A DNA stretch of 14,233 bases from an uncultured Eubacteriales bacterium (GTDB lineage: Bacteria; Bacillota; Clostridia; Peptostreptococcales; Anaerovoracaceae): contig CACYBO010000108.1 of NCBI GenBank assembly GCA_902772685.1, positions 1-14,233 on the forward strand, in the 5' to 3' direction. Positions 1 through 7,588 of the stretch are shown one piece after another. Both the position numbers and the translations under genes were made by a program. Within the stretch, counting starts at the first letter, position 1; every line of letters begins with the position of its first letter. The notes beneath the pieces were generated by a model. It was not told the DNA's origin, ran no database searches, and was given only the letters and a program-made list of their open reading frames with translations.

Positions 1-825
1 AAACGCCATAACGCCCAGAATCCTGCCCATATCTTCCGTTCCGCCGCCGACTCCTGTGCATATCTGCACCATATAGTTGTTGAGCACTGAATTGCTGAAG
101 AACAGCCCCAATACGCCCAGATTCATGATGAAGAACATCTTGTTCCTTCTGATGAACTGCGTCAGGTTGATCTGTTCTTCTTCGTCCGCTGCAGCGACAT
201 CCTTTGCTTTTCCGTCAGAATCCAATGGTCTTTTGTATGCCTGCTCTTCCGCTGCGGCCTTCCCCTTCCGGAAGTAATATCCTGTAAATACCAGGCTTCC
301 GATAAGAAGCAGGCACGACAGTTCGCTTGCTACAGGAATCGCGTTGACTCCGAAGTGTTCCACAATCGTGCCGAACAAAGCGACAAATATCGAGTATGCA
401 AGAGACCCTACCGACCGTGCGATACCGAAGTTGATTGAGACTCCTGCCTCCTCAAGCCTGAAGGCCAGCGAGTTGAAAAGCGGCTGCAGAACAGTGTGAA
501 ACGCGATCAGCAGTACGAAAACAGCACACAGACCGATGCTTCCGCCTTTGAAGGTAAACATTCCTACAGTAAAGACCATCATGCATGCAGTCATGATTCC
601 CGTTGTTCCCATGACGTCGATCCGCTTTGAGCGGTCCACAAAATCAGCGATGAGAGGCTGCAGCACGACTGCCAGCACATTGGCCGTTGCCAGTGTCATA
701 CCTATTTGTGCGTTTGTGTATCCTTTTGCCAGCATGAATACGGATGCGAAGCTGCTGACGACTGCGTAAATAACCCAGTATGTGCCAAAGATCGCACCGT
801 ATCCGCTGTTCAGTATTTTCCCCAT
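1..825 (-). CDS. MFS transporter, N-terminal 275 residues (3' end cut by the window edge)
   Basis: This is a partial gene; the reading frame runs off position 1. The ATG at 825 is preceded by AAAGGA about 11 nt upstream and by an in-frame TAG, which fixes the start. The translation shows about six hydrophobic segments in the first 190 residues, then a charged cytoplasmic loop (about 190-225, rich in Lys, Asp and Glu), then the start of a second membrane half. This is the usual 6+6 plan of the major facilitator superfamily. The segment around 'FGIARSVGSLAYS' resembles the LacY / MFS_1-like branch (oligosaccharide or nucleoside:H+ symporters) at the same relative place. It is 29 bp downstream of glnA on the same strand, and its ribosome binding site lies in that gap, so cotranscription is likely. 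The substrate cannot be told. The family is secure; the LacY-like assignment is my inference. Confidence 0.85.
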   Translation of the reverse strand, partial: MGKILNSGYGAIFGTYWVIYAVVSSFASVFMLAKGYTNAQIGMTLATANVLAVVLQPLIADFVDRSKRIDVMGTTGIMTACMMVFTVGMFTFKGGSIGLCAVFVLLIAFHTVLQPLFNSLAFRLEEAGVSINFGIARSVGSLAYSIFVALFGTIVEHFGVNAIPVASELSCLLLIGSLVFTGYYFRKGKAAAEEQAYKRPLDSDGKAKDVAAADEEEQINLTQFIRRNKMFFIMNLGVLGLFFSNSVLNNYMVQICTGVGGGTEDMGRILGVMAF

Positions 826-854
826 TAAATGCTATTGTCCTTTGCTGTCAGTTT

Positions 855-2291
855 TTATAAATCATAGTAGAGCGAGAACTCAGCAGGGTGCGGAATGGAA
901 TGCACCTTCTGGTAGTCCGCCTTTTTCTTCTCGATCCACAGATCGATCAGTTCCTCAGGAAATACGCCGCCTGCAGTCAGATAATCGTGATCTTCCCTGA
1001 GCGCATCCAGAGCATCCATCAGGCTCCTCGGCAGGGACTTGACTTCTCTCTTCTGTTCCTCCGTCAGGTCATAGAGGTTGAAGTCGTACGGTCCCCATCC
1101 TCCGTCCATGGCGTTGATCTTATTCTTCACCCCATCGATTCCGGCCATGAGAATCGCAGCGAATGCGTAATACGGATTCGCCGTTCCGTCAGGATTTCTC
1201 AGTTCGAAACGCTTCTTCTCCGGCGCCTTTGCGTATGCAGGGATTCTTATGACTGAACTTCTGTTGGCAGTCGCGAAACCAATCGTGACCGGTGCTTCAA
1301 ATCCCGGCACCAGCCTTTTGTAGGAGTTGGTTGATGGGTTCGTGAACGCGCAAAGGCTGCTCGCGTGCTTGAGTATTCCTCCCATGAAATTGAGTGCCAG
1401 TTCCGACAGGCCTGAGTATCCGTTCTCATCATAGAAGAGAGGTTTGCCATCCTTGAACAGATGCATATGCACGTGCAGACCCGAACCGGCCTCATCATAA
1501 ATCGGCTTCGGCAGGAATGTCGCGGTTCTGTCATCCTCTACTGCTGTATTCTTGATGATGTACTTTGTCGCCATAACAGCATCAGCCATCTCTGTCATCT
1601 CGCCGAGTTCAACTTCGATTTCTACCTGACCCGGACCGCCGACTTCGTGGTGGTGATACTTGACTTTGATGCCCCAGTCCTCCATAGTCATGCACATTTT
1701 TGCTCTGGAGTTGTATGTGATATCCTGTGGGATGTCCGCGTGGTATCCCTTTTTACGTCCTACCTGATAGCCCTTGTTTCTGATATCATCTTCCATTGCG
1801 GAATTCCACTCTGCCTGCTTGGTGTCGACCTCGCAGAACACAGATTCTTCTCTGACCTGATATGCGACTCTGTCGAAGAGATAGAATTCGAATTCCGGTC
1901 CGACGATCATCTGATCTGCTATGTCCTGATCTCTCATGTATTGTTCAGCAGCCAGTGCGACATTCCTCGGATACTGATCAAAAGGTCTGTTCTCCGGTTC
2001 GTCGATGACGTAAACATCTCCCATCATTGTGATAGTCGGAATCTCTGAGAACTTGTCAAAAATCGCTGTTTTCAAGTTCGGGATGAACACCATGTCGGAC
2101 TTCTCGATCGGCGCATATCCATAGTTGGATCCGTCGAATCCGATACCCTCCTTCATAGTATCCTCCGTGAAACGTTCAACCGGAATCGACAGGTGTCTCC
2201 ATCTTCCCTCCAGGTCGACCATCTTGAAGTCAATCGTCTTGACATCCCGTTCCTTGATGAACTTCTGAACTTCTGCTACTGAATTAAACAT
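855..2291 (-). CDS. glnA: Glutamine synthetase, type I
   Basis: It makes glutamine from glutamate, ammonia and ATP as a cytoplasmic dodecamer. The 478 residues match the usual GSI length. Visible signatures are the N-terminal beta-grasp domain (about 1-100), GPEFEF (131-136, metal-binding Glu), KPIYDEAGSGLHVH (262-275, ATP-site signature), NRSSVIRIP (343-351) and RNPDGTANPY (from 365). The C-terminus ends in HPxEFxLYY, as in many enteric-type enzymes. Tyr407 in NLYDL aligns with the tyrosine that is adenylylated in E. coli GlnA, but this motif also occurs in enzymes that are not adenylylated, so it does not show regulation. The frame is open to 2360, but the ATG at 2291 has a strong GAAAGGAG at the right spacing and matches the family N-terminus. 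The 52-nt gap to the upstream zinc-ribbon gene contains short repeats but no convincing promoter. Confidence 0.98.
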   Translation of the reverse strand: MFNSVAEVQKFIKERDVKTIDFKMVDLEGRWRHLSIPVERFTEDTMKEGIGFDGSNYGYAPIEKSDMVFIPNLKTAIFDKFSEIPTITMMGDVYVIDEPENRPFDQYPRNVALAAEQYMRDQDIADQMIVGPEFEFYLFDRVAYQVREESVFCEVDTKQAEWNSAMEDDIRNKGYQVGRKKGYHADIPQDITYNSRAKMCMTMEDWGIKVKYHHHEVGGPGQVEIEVELGEMTEMADAVMATKYIIKNTAVEDDRTATFLPKPIYDEAGSGLHVHMHLFKDGKPLFYDENGYSGLSELALNFMGGILKHASSLCAFTNPSTNSYKRLVPGFEAPVTIGFATANRSSVIRIPAYAKAPEKKRFELRNPDGTANPYYAFAAILMAGIDGVKNKINAMDGGWGPYDFNLYDLTEEQKREVKSLPRSLMDALDALREDHDYLTAGGVFPEELIDLWIEKKKADYQKVHSIPHPAEFSLYYDL

Positions 2292-2303
2292 ACGTATTCT
2301 CCT

Positions 2304-2355
2304 TTCAGTCTCTGAACTCTGAACGAACTCTCTGCAACTGTTTCTAAACTGTTTC
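2304..2355. repeat. Short direct and inverted repeats in the glnA leader
   Basis: Three small patterns crowd the space upstream of glnA. AACTGTTTC occurs twice (2336-2344 and 2347-2355), offset by 11 bp, or one helical turn; these overlap the last codons of the zinc-ribbon gene. TCTGAAC occurs in tandem (2311-2317 and 2318-2324). TTCAG-TCT-CTGAA forms an inverted repeat (2304-2316) next to the glnA ribosome binding site. They do not match the TnrA/GlnR consensus (TGTNA-N7-TNACA). They could be a regulator site, a small RNA hairpin near the start codon, or chance. Confidence 0.35.
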
Positions 2356-2730
2356 TTCAAACTGCCGGTGACAGTGCGGGCAGTTTATTTTGATCGTCCC
2401 TGCTCCAACGGGCACCCTGAGTTTCTCCTTGCAGTAAGGGCAGATGAGAACGCGCTTTCCGTCATTCTTCGGCGCTGCGCCGGGCTTCCCGAATCCTCCG
2501 TTCTGTCTTCCTCCTGTAAACTTGTCTTTCATCTCCAGGAACTTCATATTCTCGGCTCTTCTCTTGTCGAAAAATCTGGAGAACGCTCTGCTGTATACCA
2601 GAATGAGCAGAATGACAGCGGCTACCGAAAGTGCATGAACATCGATGAAAAGTCTTAGCACCACAAGTATTCCTGCCACGATGAGCATAAATCTGCCCAG
2701 CTCATCTATTCCGTATCTTCCGTTGAACAT
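2344..2730 (-). CDS. Small membrane protein with two TM segments and a C-terminal zinc ribbon
   Basis: This is a 128-residue protein of unknown function. Two hydrophobic segments (about 13-28 and 33-47) form a membrane hairpin, followed by a basic stretch (SRFFDKRRAE, 51-60), a Gly/Lys-rich linker (72-92) and a CPYC...CPHC ribbon (Cys97, Cys100, Cys117, Cys120) that should hold one zinc ion. The ribbon is probably cytoplasmic, given the basic residues after the second segment. Its ATG follows the metH stop codon with no gap (TAGATG on the minus strand), and its AAGGAGG lies inside the end of metH, so translation is coupled to MetH. I do not recognise a named family. Similar two-TM plus zinc-ribbon proteins are common in Clostridia, usually without known function. 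The gene is real by ribosome binding site, coupling and cysteine pattern; any role is open. Confidence 0.85.
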   Translation of the reverse strand: MFNGRYGIDELGRFMLIVAGILVVLRLFIDVHALSVAAVILLILVYSRAFSRFFDKRRAENMKFLEMKDKFTGGRQNGGFGKPGAAPKNDGKRVLICPYCKEKLRVPVGAGTIKINCPHCHRQFEETV

Positions 2731-5316
2731 CTATTTTTCCTCCTTATTGAGCAGTACTTCTGCAAAAACATCCTGAGCCGCTTCAACGGATTTCATCGCA
2801 TCGCTGCAATAGTAATCCGCTCCCATCTCGTAAGCGTACTCCTCCGTCAGGACGGCACCCCCGACCATGACTTTTACGGTCGGATCCTCTGCCTTGATCG
2901 CTTTGATCGTTTCCTCCATGCTGGCGAGAGTCGTGGTCATAAGGGCGGAAAGCCCTACGAGCCTGATGCCCTGCGTACGGACTTTATCCACCACTTCCTC
3001 CGCCGGAACATCACGCCCCAGATCGATCATATTGAAGCCGTAGTTCTCCATGATGACCTTGACGATGTTCTTCCCTATGTCGTGAATATCGCCTTTCACT
3101 GTCGCGATTACCACGTCGCCTGCGTCTTCTCCTTTAATGCCCGATTCTTCCATGGCTTTTTTTATCACATCGAATCCGACCTGCGCCGCCTGGGCGGACT
3201 GGAGCATCGACGGAAGAAAAACCTCTCCCCGTTCGAAGCCCTTTCCCACCCTGTCAAGAGCAGGAATCAGATCCTGATTCACAATATCCAGAGGCTGCTT
3301 TGACTGCAGCAAAGCCTCGATCGCCTTTGCTGCTTCCCCCTCGAGTCCGTTCTCGATTGCGTGGGCAACTGCAGCCTCGCCGTCGCTTATTGCCTTTTCA
3401 CCGCCGGCAGCTTTGGCGCCGGTTTCCGTTCCCGGTTTGTTTCCGGCTTTATCTATGCTCTTTTTAGGAACTGCGTCTTTGTATCTTTCGATGTACTCCA
3501 CAGCGCCTTCGTCTCTGTTCTTCAGAACATTAAAAGCGTAAATGGAGGCCATCATCTCTTCATCATTTGGATTGATGATCGGCAGATCCAGTCCGTTTTC
3601 AAGGGCCATGGTCATGAATGTCCTGTTGATCACAGCTCTCAGCGGAAGTCCGAAGCTGACATTGGATACTCCGAGAGCCGTTGCCAGTCCCAGACGCTCT
3701 TTGACCATGCGCACCGTCTTCAGAGTCTCGTCGACTTCCTTCTGCTGTGCAGAAGCCGTCAGTGTGAGACAGTCGATAATGATGTTCTCTCGCGGAATCC
3801 CGTATTCCTCTGCACGATTTACGATACGCTGTGCGATCTCAAATCTCTCCTCGCTTGTCTCCGGAATTCCCCGGCTGTCCAACGTGAGACCGATCACGGC
3901 AGCGCCGTACTTCTTGACGATCGGCAGGATTCTCTCCATGACCTCATCATCTCCGTTAACGGAATTCACGATCGGCTTGCCGTTGTAGACTCTCAGCGCC
4001 GCTTCAATTGCATCGGCGTTAGAAGAATCGATCTGCAGAGGCACATTGGTAATTGCCTGCAGTTTCTTCACGACCTCAGGCATGAGCGCCGCTTCATCGA
4101 TACCCGGAACGCCTACGTTCACATCCAGAATCTCCGCGCCTGCTTCGATCTGTTTCATGGCCTGTTCGATAATATAATCAAAATCTCTGTTCACCAGAGC
4201 ATTTTTGAGTTTTTTCTTTCCAGTCGGGTTGAGCCGCTCGCCGATTACAGTCACGTGATCGACGGTGACCACCTTGCTGCTGCTGCAGACTTTGAGCGGT
4301 CTGTACGTGTTTTCCATTCCGAAGAGGCTGTTCAGGGTGAATTCCTGCGGTCTGTGCGCCTCCTCTATAGCTCCCGTAAGCGGTCCTTTCGGGCGGCGGA
4401 AATATTCGCCTGTGTACAGCCCGACACCCTCTTCAACCGTTGTACTGGTTCCGCGTTCAGATGATGCGTACTCTGCAATTCCGCGGATGTAATCAGGGGT
4501 TGTCCCGCAGCATCCGCCAACCATGGCGACTCCTGCATCGACATACTGCTTCATGATCTCCGCAAACTCTTCGGCGCCGATATCGTATTCGCCTGTTGAT
4601 GGATCCGGAAGTCCTGCGTTCGGCTTTGCGATGACCGGAAGCCCGGTATATGTCATAAGTTCTTTGATGAGCGGCAGAATCTGCGCCGGCCCCAGGGAAC
4701 AGTTTATCCCGATTGCATCTGCGCCGAGTCCCTCCAGCACCATGGCCATATTCTCAAGGCCCGTACCCAGAAATGTGCGTCCGCTCTCCTCAAAGGACAT
4801 GGTGACCATGAGCGGAAGATCCGTGTTCTCTTTGACAGCGAGCACTGCCGCCTTCACATCATAGATATCAGTCATGGTCTCAACGGCAACAACATCTGCG
4901 CCGCATGCCACGGCTGCCTTCGCCTGAAGAGCATAGAAATCGTAAGCATCCTCGAAAGTCAGTCTCCCCAGCGGCTCCACCAGTTCCCCTTGCGGCCCCA
5001 TATCGAAGGCTATCAAAAGGTTTCTTCCTTTGTCTGCGTACTCCAGGCGAAGCCGGCGTGCCGGTTTCGTCAGTTTGAGACAAAGGGACTCTACAGTTTC
5101 ACCGAATCCTGCGACCTTATCCCTCGTCAAATTGAAAGTCGGTGTGTAAATCAACTGGGATCCTGCCTCGATGTACTGACGCGCTACATCCTCAACAACA
5201 TCCGGATTGCGGAGCGCGAAAGCAGTCGAGTCTTCTCCCGCTTTCATCCCTCTGGCCTGAAGCATGGTTCCCATGCCGCCGTCCAGTATGATTGTTCTTG
5301 TTTCTTTGTTGTTCAT
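2731..5316 (-). CDS. metH: Cobalamin-dependent methionine synthase, short form lacking the AdoMet reactivation domain
   Basis: It transfers the methyl group of 5-methyltetrahydrofolate through cobalamin to homocysteine. Domains over 861 residues: homocysteine-binding barrel (about 1-290) with zinc ligands Cys206 (INC) and Cys269-Cys270 (GGCCG); pterin-binding barrel (about 350-610) with VIGERLNPTG (357-366) and DVNVG (398-402); a Lys/Gly/Ala-rich linker (about 613-646); helical cap (about 647-735); and a Rossmann cobalamin domain with DIHDIG (His745 as lower axial ligand), GLSALMTTT (from 788) and GGA (819-821). The chain stops right after this last domain. The roughly 330-residue AdoMet-binding reactivation domain of E. 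coli MetH is absent, as is common in Bacillota, so a separate reactivation factor is expected elsewhere. The ATG at 5316 has only a weak, distant GAGAGG, but the protein begins just before the conserved LDGGMGTM, so the start is sound. It lies 27 bp after the HerA-like ATPase gene. Confidence 0.97.
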   Translation of the reverse strand: MNNKETRTIILDGGMGTMLQARGMKAGEDSTAFALRNPDVVEDVARQYIEAGSQLIYTPTFNLTRDKVAGFGETVESLCLKLTKPARRLRLEYADKGRNLLIAFDMGPQGELVEPLGRLTFEDAYDFYALQAKAAVACGADVVAVETMTDIYDVKAAVLAVKENTDLPLMVTMSFEESGRTFLGTGLENMAMVLEGLGADAIGINCSLGPAQILPLIKELMTYTGLPVIAKPNAGLPDPSTGEYDIGAEEFAEIMKQYVDAGVAMVGGCCGTTPDYIRGIAEYASSERGTSTTVEEGVGLYTGEYFRRPKGPLTGAIEEAHRPQEFTLNSLFGMENTYRPLKVCSSSKVVTVDHVTVIGERLNPTGKKKLKNALVNRDFDYIIEQAMKQIEAGAEILDVNVGVPGIDEAALMPEVVKKLQAITNVPLQIDSSNADAIEAALRVYNGKPIVNSVNGDDEVMERILPIVKKYGAAVIGLTLDSRGIPETSEERFEIAQRIVNRAEEYGIPRENIIIDCLTLTASAQQKEVDETLKTVRMVKERLGLATALGVSNVSFGLPLRAVINRTFMTMALENGLDLPIINPNDEEMMASIYAFNVLKNRDEGAVEYIERYKDAVPKKSIDKAGNKPGTETGAKAAGGEKAISDGEAAVAHAIENGLEGEAAKAIEALLQSKQPLDIVNQDLIPALDRVGKGFERGEVFLPSMLQSAQAAQVGFDVIKKAMEESGIKGEDAGDVVIATVKGDIHDIGKNIVKVIMENYGFNMIDLGRDVPAEEVVDKVRTQGIRLVGLSALMTTTLASMEETIKAIKAEDPTVKVMVGGAVLTEEYAYEMGADYYCSDAMKSVEAAQDVFAEVLLNKEEK

Positions 5317-5343
5317 TCTATCTGTGTGTTTAACCTCTCTGGC

Positions 5344-6936
5344 TTACTGCCTCTTGGAGAGCGTTCCCATTATGTTTCTTCCTATGGTTGAACCGATGTT
5401 GCCGAAAATCGTCCTGCCTTTCTTTCCGAGAACAGCTTCGCCGACGATTTTACCCACTTCACGCCCGACACTGCTGCCGGTCGTTTTGGCTACATTGGTT
5501 TTTATCTTATCCACTTCATTCTGTTTCTTCTTTTCTGCTTTTTCAGCTTCCTTCGCCGCTGCCTTGGCCTCTTTCTCTGCCTGAGCCTGCTGGGCTGCCT
5601 GAGCTGCCTCCTGCTCCTGTGCCTCCGTGACCTGCGCCTTCATTCTGGCCAGAATCTCATAAGCGGAGTCCGGATCCGCCATAGTTCCGTATTTCGTGTA
5701 GAGCAGGGATTCCTTGACCAGTCTGTCTCTCGTCTCATCTGAAATCGCTCCCATGCAGCTTTCCGGCGGCAGGATGTAGGCGTACTCCGCCATGGAAGGC
5801 GCGCCGTTTTCATCCAATACCGATACGACTGCTTCACCGGTGCCGAGATTCTGCAGAACATCCTCTGTCTTGAAGTCAGGATTCTCTCTGAAAGAATCCG
5901 CTGCAGCCTTCACGACTTTCTGTTCCGCCGGTGTGTAGGCGTGCAGACCGTGCTCGATTTTATTACCCAGCTGTGCCATGACGGCGCCGGGAATATCTCC
6001 CGGACTCTGGGTGATAAAGAACAGGCCGATGCCCTTGGAACGAATGAGTTTGACTACTTGCTGGATCTTCTCAAGCAAAGGCCTTGACGCGTTGTTGAAA
6101 AGACAGTGGGCTTCGTCAAAGAAGAATACCATCTTAGGCTTTTCCAGATCCCCTACCTCAGGAAGCACCTCAAACAGTTCACTGAGCAGGTAGAGCATGA
6201 AGGCCGAATAGAGTTTCGGCTTGCTGATCAGTGTCTCCGAATCCAGTATATTGACCATACCCCGTCCATCCGGTCCAAGTGTGAAGAAATCCGTGATATT
6301 GATGGCAGGTTCTCCGAAGAATCTGTCAGCGCCTTCCGCCTCCAATGCTACGATGGAGCGGATGATCGTCGCCATTGACGTCTTCGTGATGTGTCCATAT
6401 TCGTTTTCGAACTGGTCCGCGTTTTCTGAGATATATGTGACCATGGACTTCAGGTCCTTCGTGTCCACGAGAAGCAGCTGCATATCGTCCGCTATTTTGT
6501 AGGATACCGTCAGCAGATCGGTCTGGGTATCGTTCAGATCCAGTATCTGCGCCATGAGCTGCGGTCCCATTTCAGTGACCGTCGTTCTGAGGGGTATACC
6601 CTTTTCTCCGTAGATGTCGTATATGGTTACAGGAAAGCCCCGATACTGGAACTGCTCCCGGATGTCGAACCTGTCGAGGCGCTTCTGCATACCCTCATTG
6701 TCTTCACCGGGGACGGAGATTCCGGCCATGTCTCCCTTGACGTCCGAGAAAAATGTCGGAACGCCCAGCTCCGAGAATGACTCTGCCAGAACCTTCAGCG
6801 TGACGGACTTCCCTGTTCCTGTCGCGCCGCCTATGAATCCATGCCTGTTGGCCATAGCCGGATTCAGATATATCTTCTCTTCGGGCTTTTCTGCCGGGCC
6901 TTTTTTTGCGAAATAAATCATTCCATTATCATTCAT
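5344..6936 (-). CDS. HerA-like / DUF853 (YjgR-type) P-loop ATPase
   Basis: This is a 530-residue cytoplasmic ATPase of the HerA-FtsK superfamily, of the type annotated DUF853 or 'helicase HerA-like C-terminal domain' (E. coli YjgR). Visible are Walker A GATGTGKS (37-44), 'FFSDVKGDMAG' (62-72), Walker B VFFFDEAH (270-277, Asp274-Glu275) and a sensor-like FFITQSP (306-312). Residues about 434-475 are an Ala/Glu/Lys/Gln-rich coiled coil. The tail (about 486-530) is basic and Gly-rich, as in YjgR relatives. The length is near the family's usual 500 residues. The ATG at 6936 has GGAGGG 6 nt upstream, with a TATAAT -10 further up. The family's biochemical role is not settled; DNA translocation is inferred from HerA. 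It is first in the run leading to metH and glnA, which may be only positional. Confidence 0.93.
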   Translation of the reverse strand: MNDNGMIYFAKKGPAEKPEEKIYLNPAMANRHGFIGGATGTGKSVTLKVLAESFSELGVPTFFSDVKGDMAGISVPGEDNEGMQKRLDRFDIREQFQYRGFPVTIYDIYGEKGIPLRTTVTEMGPQLMAQILDLNDTQTDLLTVSYKIADDMQLLLVDTKDLKSMVTYISENADQFENEYGHITKTSMATIIRSIVALEAEGADRFFGEPAINITDFFTLGPDGRGMVNILDSETLISKPKLYSAFMLYLLSELFEVLPEVGDLEKPKMVFFFDEAHCLFNNASRPLLEKIQQVVKLIRSKGIGLFFITQSPGDIPGAVMAQLGNKIEHGLHAYTPAEQKVVKAAADSFRENPDFKTEDVLQNLGTGEAVVSVLDENGAPSMAEYAYILPPESCMGAISDETRDRLVKESLLYTKYGTMADPDSAYEILARMKAQVTEAQEQEAAQAAQQAQAEKEAKAAAKEAEKAEKKKQNEVDKIKTNVAKTTGSSVGREVGKIVGEAVLGKKGRTIFGNIGSTIGRNIMGTLSKRQ

Positions 6937-6974
6937 AACAGTCCCTCCTGCTTAAGATACAAAAATACGTATAT

Positions 6975-6980
6975 ATTATA
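6975..6980 (-). promoter_or_regulatory. Candidate promoter -10 (TATAAT) for the HerA-like ATPase - metH - glnA run
   Basis: Read on the minus strand, a perfect TATAAT lies 39 nt upstream of the ATG at 6936, inside an AT-rich patch between a terminator and the gene. I find no good -35 at 16-18 bp spacing (17 bp gives CGCACG). The -10 is therefore the only element supported, and an activator or an alternative spacing may be involved. It is the only likely promoter seen before the leftward run of five genes. Confidence 0.5.
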
Positions 6981-7023
6981 CTACATGTAGGGTCTGACGT
7001 GCGCTTTTATTTAGTAAAAACAC

Positions 7024-7055
7024 AAAAAAAGACGCGCCGTTCCGACGCGTTTTTT
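7024..7055 (-). terminator. Rho-independent terminator after the phosphodiesterase gene
   Basis: The stem is ACGCG (7032-7036) with CGCGT (7046-7050), extended by one G-T wobble and four A-T pairs, around a 9-nt loop. On the minus strand it is followed by seven Ts. It lies 18 bp past the stop codon at 7073, so it ends the GNAT-ylmH-metF-phosphodiesterase unit. A-tracts and T-tracts flank both sides, so it could also stop transcripts coming from the left. Confidence 0.85.
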
Positions 7056-7072
7056 CTCTTATCCTTTCCTTG

Positions 7073-7555
7073 TTACCGATATAGAATCCCTGCAGAAAAT
7101 CCTCCATCGTCAGCCGTCAGAACGGCCGCTGAGCCTTTGCTCGCCATCTCGCGCGGGCGCAGAGTGCTCCCCGGATTCAGAAACAGTATTCCGTTGTGCT
7201 CTTTTATTCCGGCCTTATGGGTGTGACCGAAGCAAACCGCGCGGCATTTGTTCTTTAAGGCAAGAAAAGACACTTCATTCAGGGAGAATCTCACGTCTTC
7301 GATATGTCCATGAATCACAAGTACGTTTCCCGCCGGTGTTTCCACTATTTTGAACTCTTCGTCCCATCCGCCGTCGCAGTTGCCATGCACAGCATACACT
7401 GTCTTCCCAAGCACCTTGGCCAGCCTCACGCCGTCGCTGTAGTAGTCACCGCAGTGGATAATACAATCGACAGATCCGTTGGCCGCCGCCTTGTCGTATA
7501 GTTCCAATGCGTTTTTCAAGTCGCCGTGAGTATCGCTCACCACAAAAATGCGCAT
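7073..7555 (-). CDS. YfcE / MJ0936-family metallophosphoesterase
   Basis: This 160-residue protein of the calcineurin-like metallophosphoesterase fold carries the full set of metal ligands: SDTHGD (Asp8, His10), CGD (Asp37), GNCD (Asn59), HGH (His82, His84) and GHTH (His111, His113), followed by LNPGS (126-130). Characterised family members are Mn2+-dependent phosphodiesterases acting mainly on model substrates; the natural substrate is unknown. The frame is open to a GTG at 7576. I chose the ATG at 7555 because GAAAGGAG sits 5 nt upstream and the family starts with this beta strand. It is the last gene of its unit, 33 bp after metF, and is followed by a terminator. Confidence 0.92.
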   Translation of the reverse strand: MRIFVVSDTHGDLKNALELYDKAAANGSVDCIIHCGDYYSDGVRLAKVLGKTVYAVHGNCDGGWDEEFKIVETPAGNVLVIHGHIEDVRFSLNEVSFLALKNKCRAVCFGHTHKAGIKEHNGILFLNPGSTLRPREMASKGSAAVLTADDGGFSAGILYR

Positions 7556-7588
7556 CCGCTCTCCTTTCGCTGCCACAGTTATTCCCGC

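Noticed and set aside
2292..2360. Longer glnA start at 2360
   Set aside because: It would overlap the end of the zinc-ribbon gene and add 23 residues unlike any glutamine synthetase. The ATG at 2291 has a much better ribosome binding site.
3361..4464. Plus-strand open frame of 367 codons opposite metH
   Set aside because: It lies wholly antisense to metH, whose domains are continuous. Its translation is rich in Cys, His, Arg and Ser with no recognisable domain, and it has no ribosome binding site of note. It is a shadow of codon use on the other strand.
6937..7072. Small gene or RNA in the gap between the ATPase and phosphodiesterase genes
   Set aside because: The gap is accounted for by a terminator and a -10 element. 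No ribosome binding site with an open frame and no further stable fold are visible.
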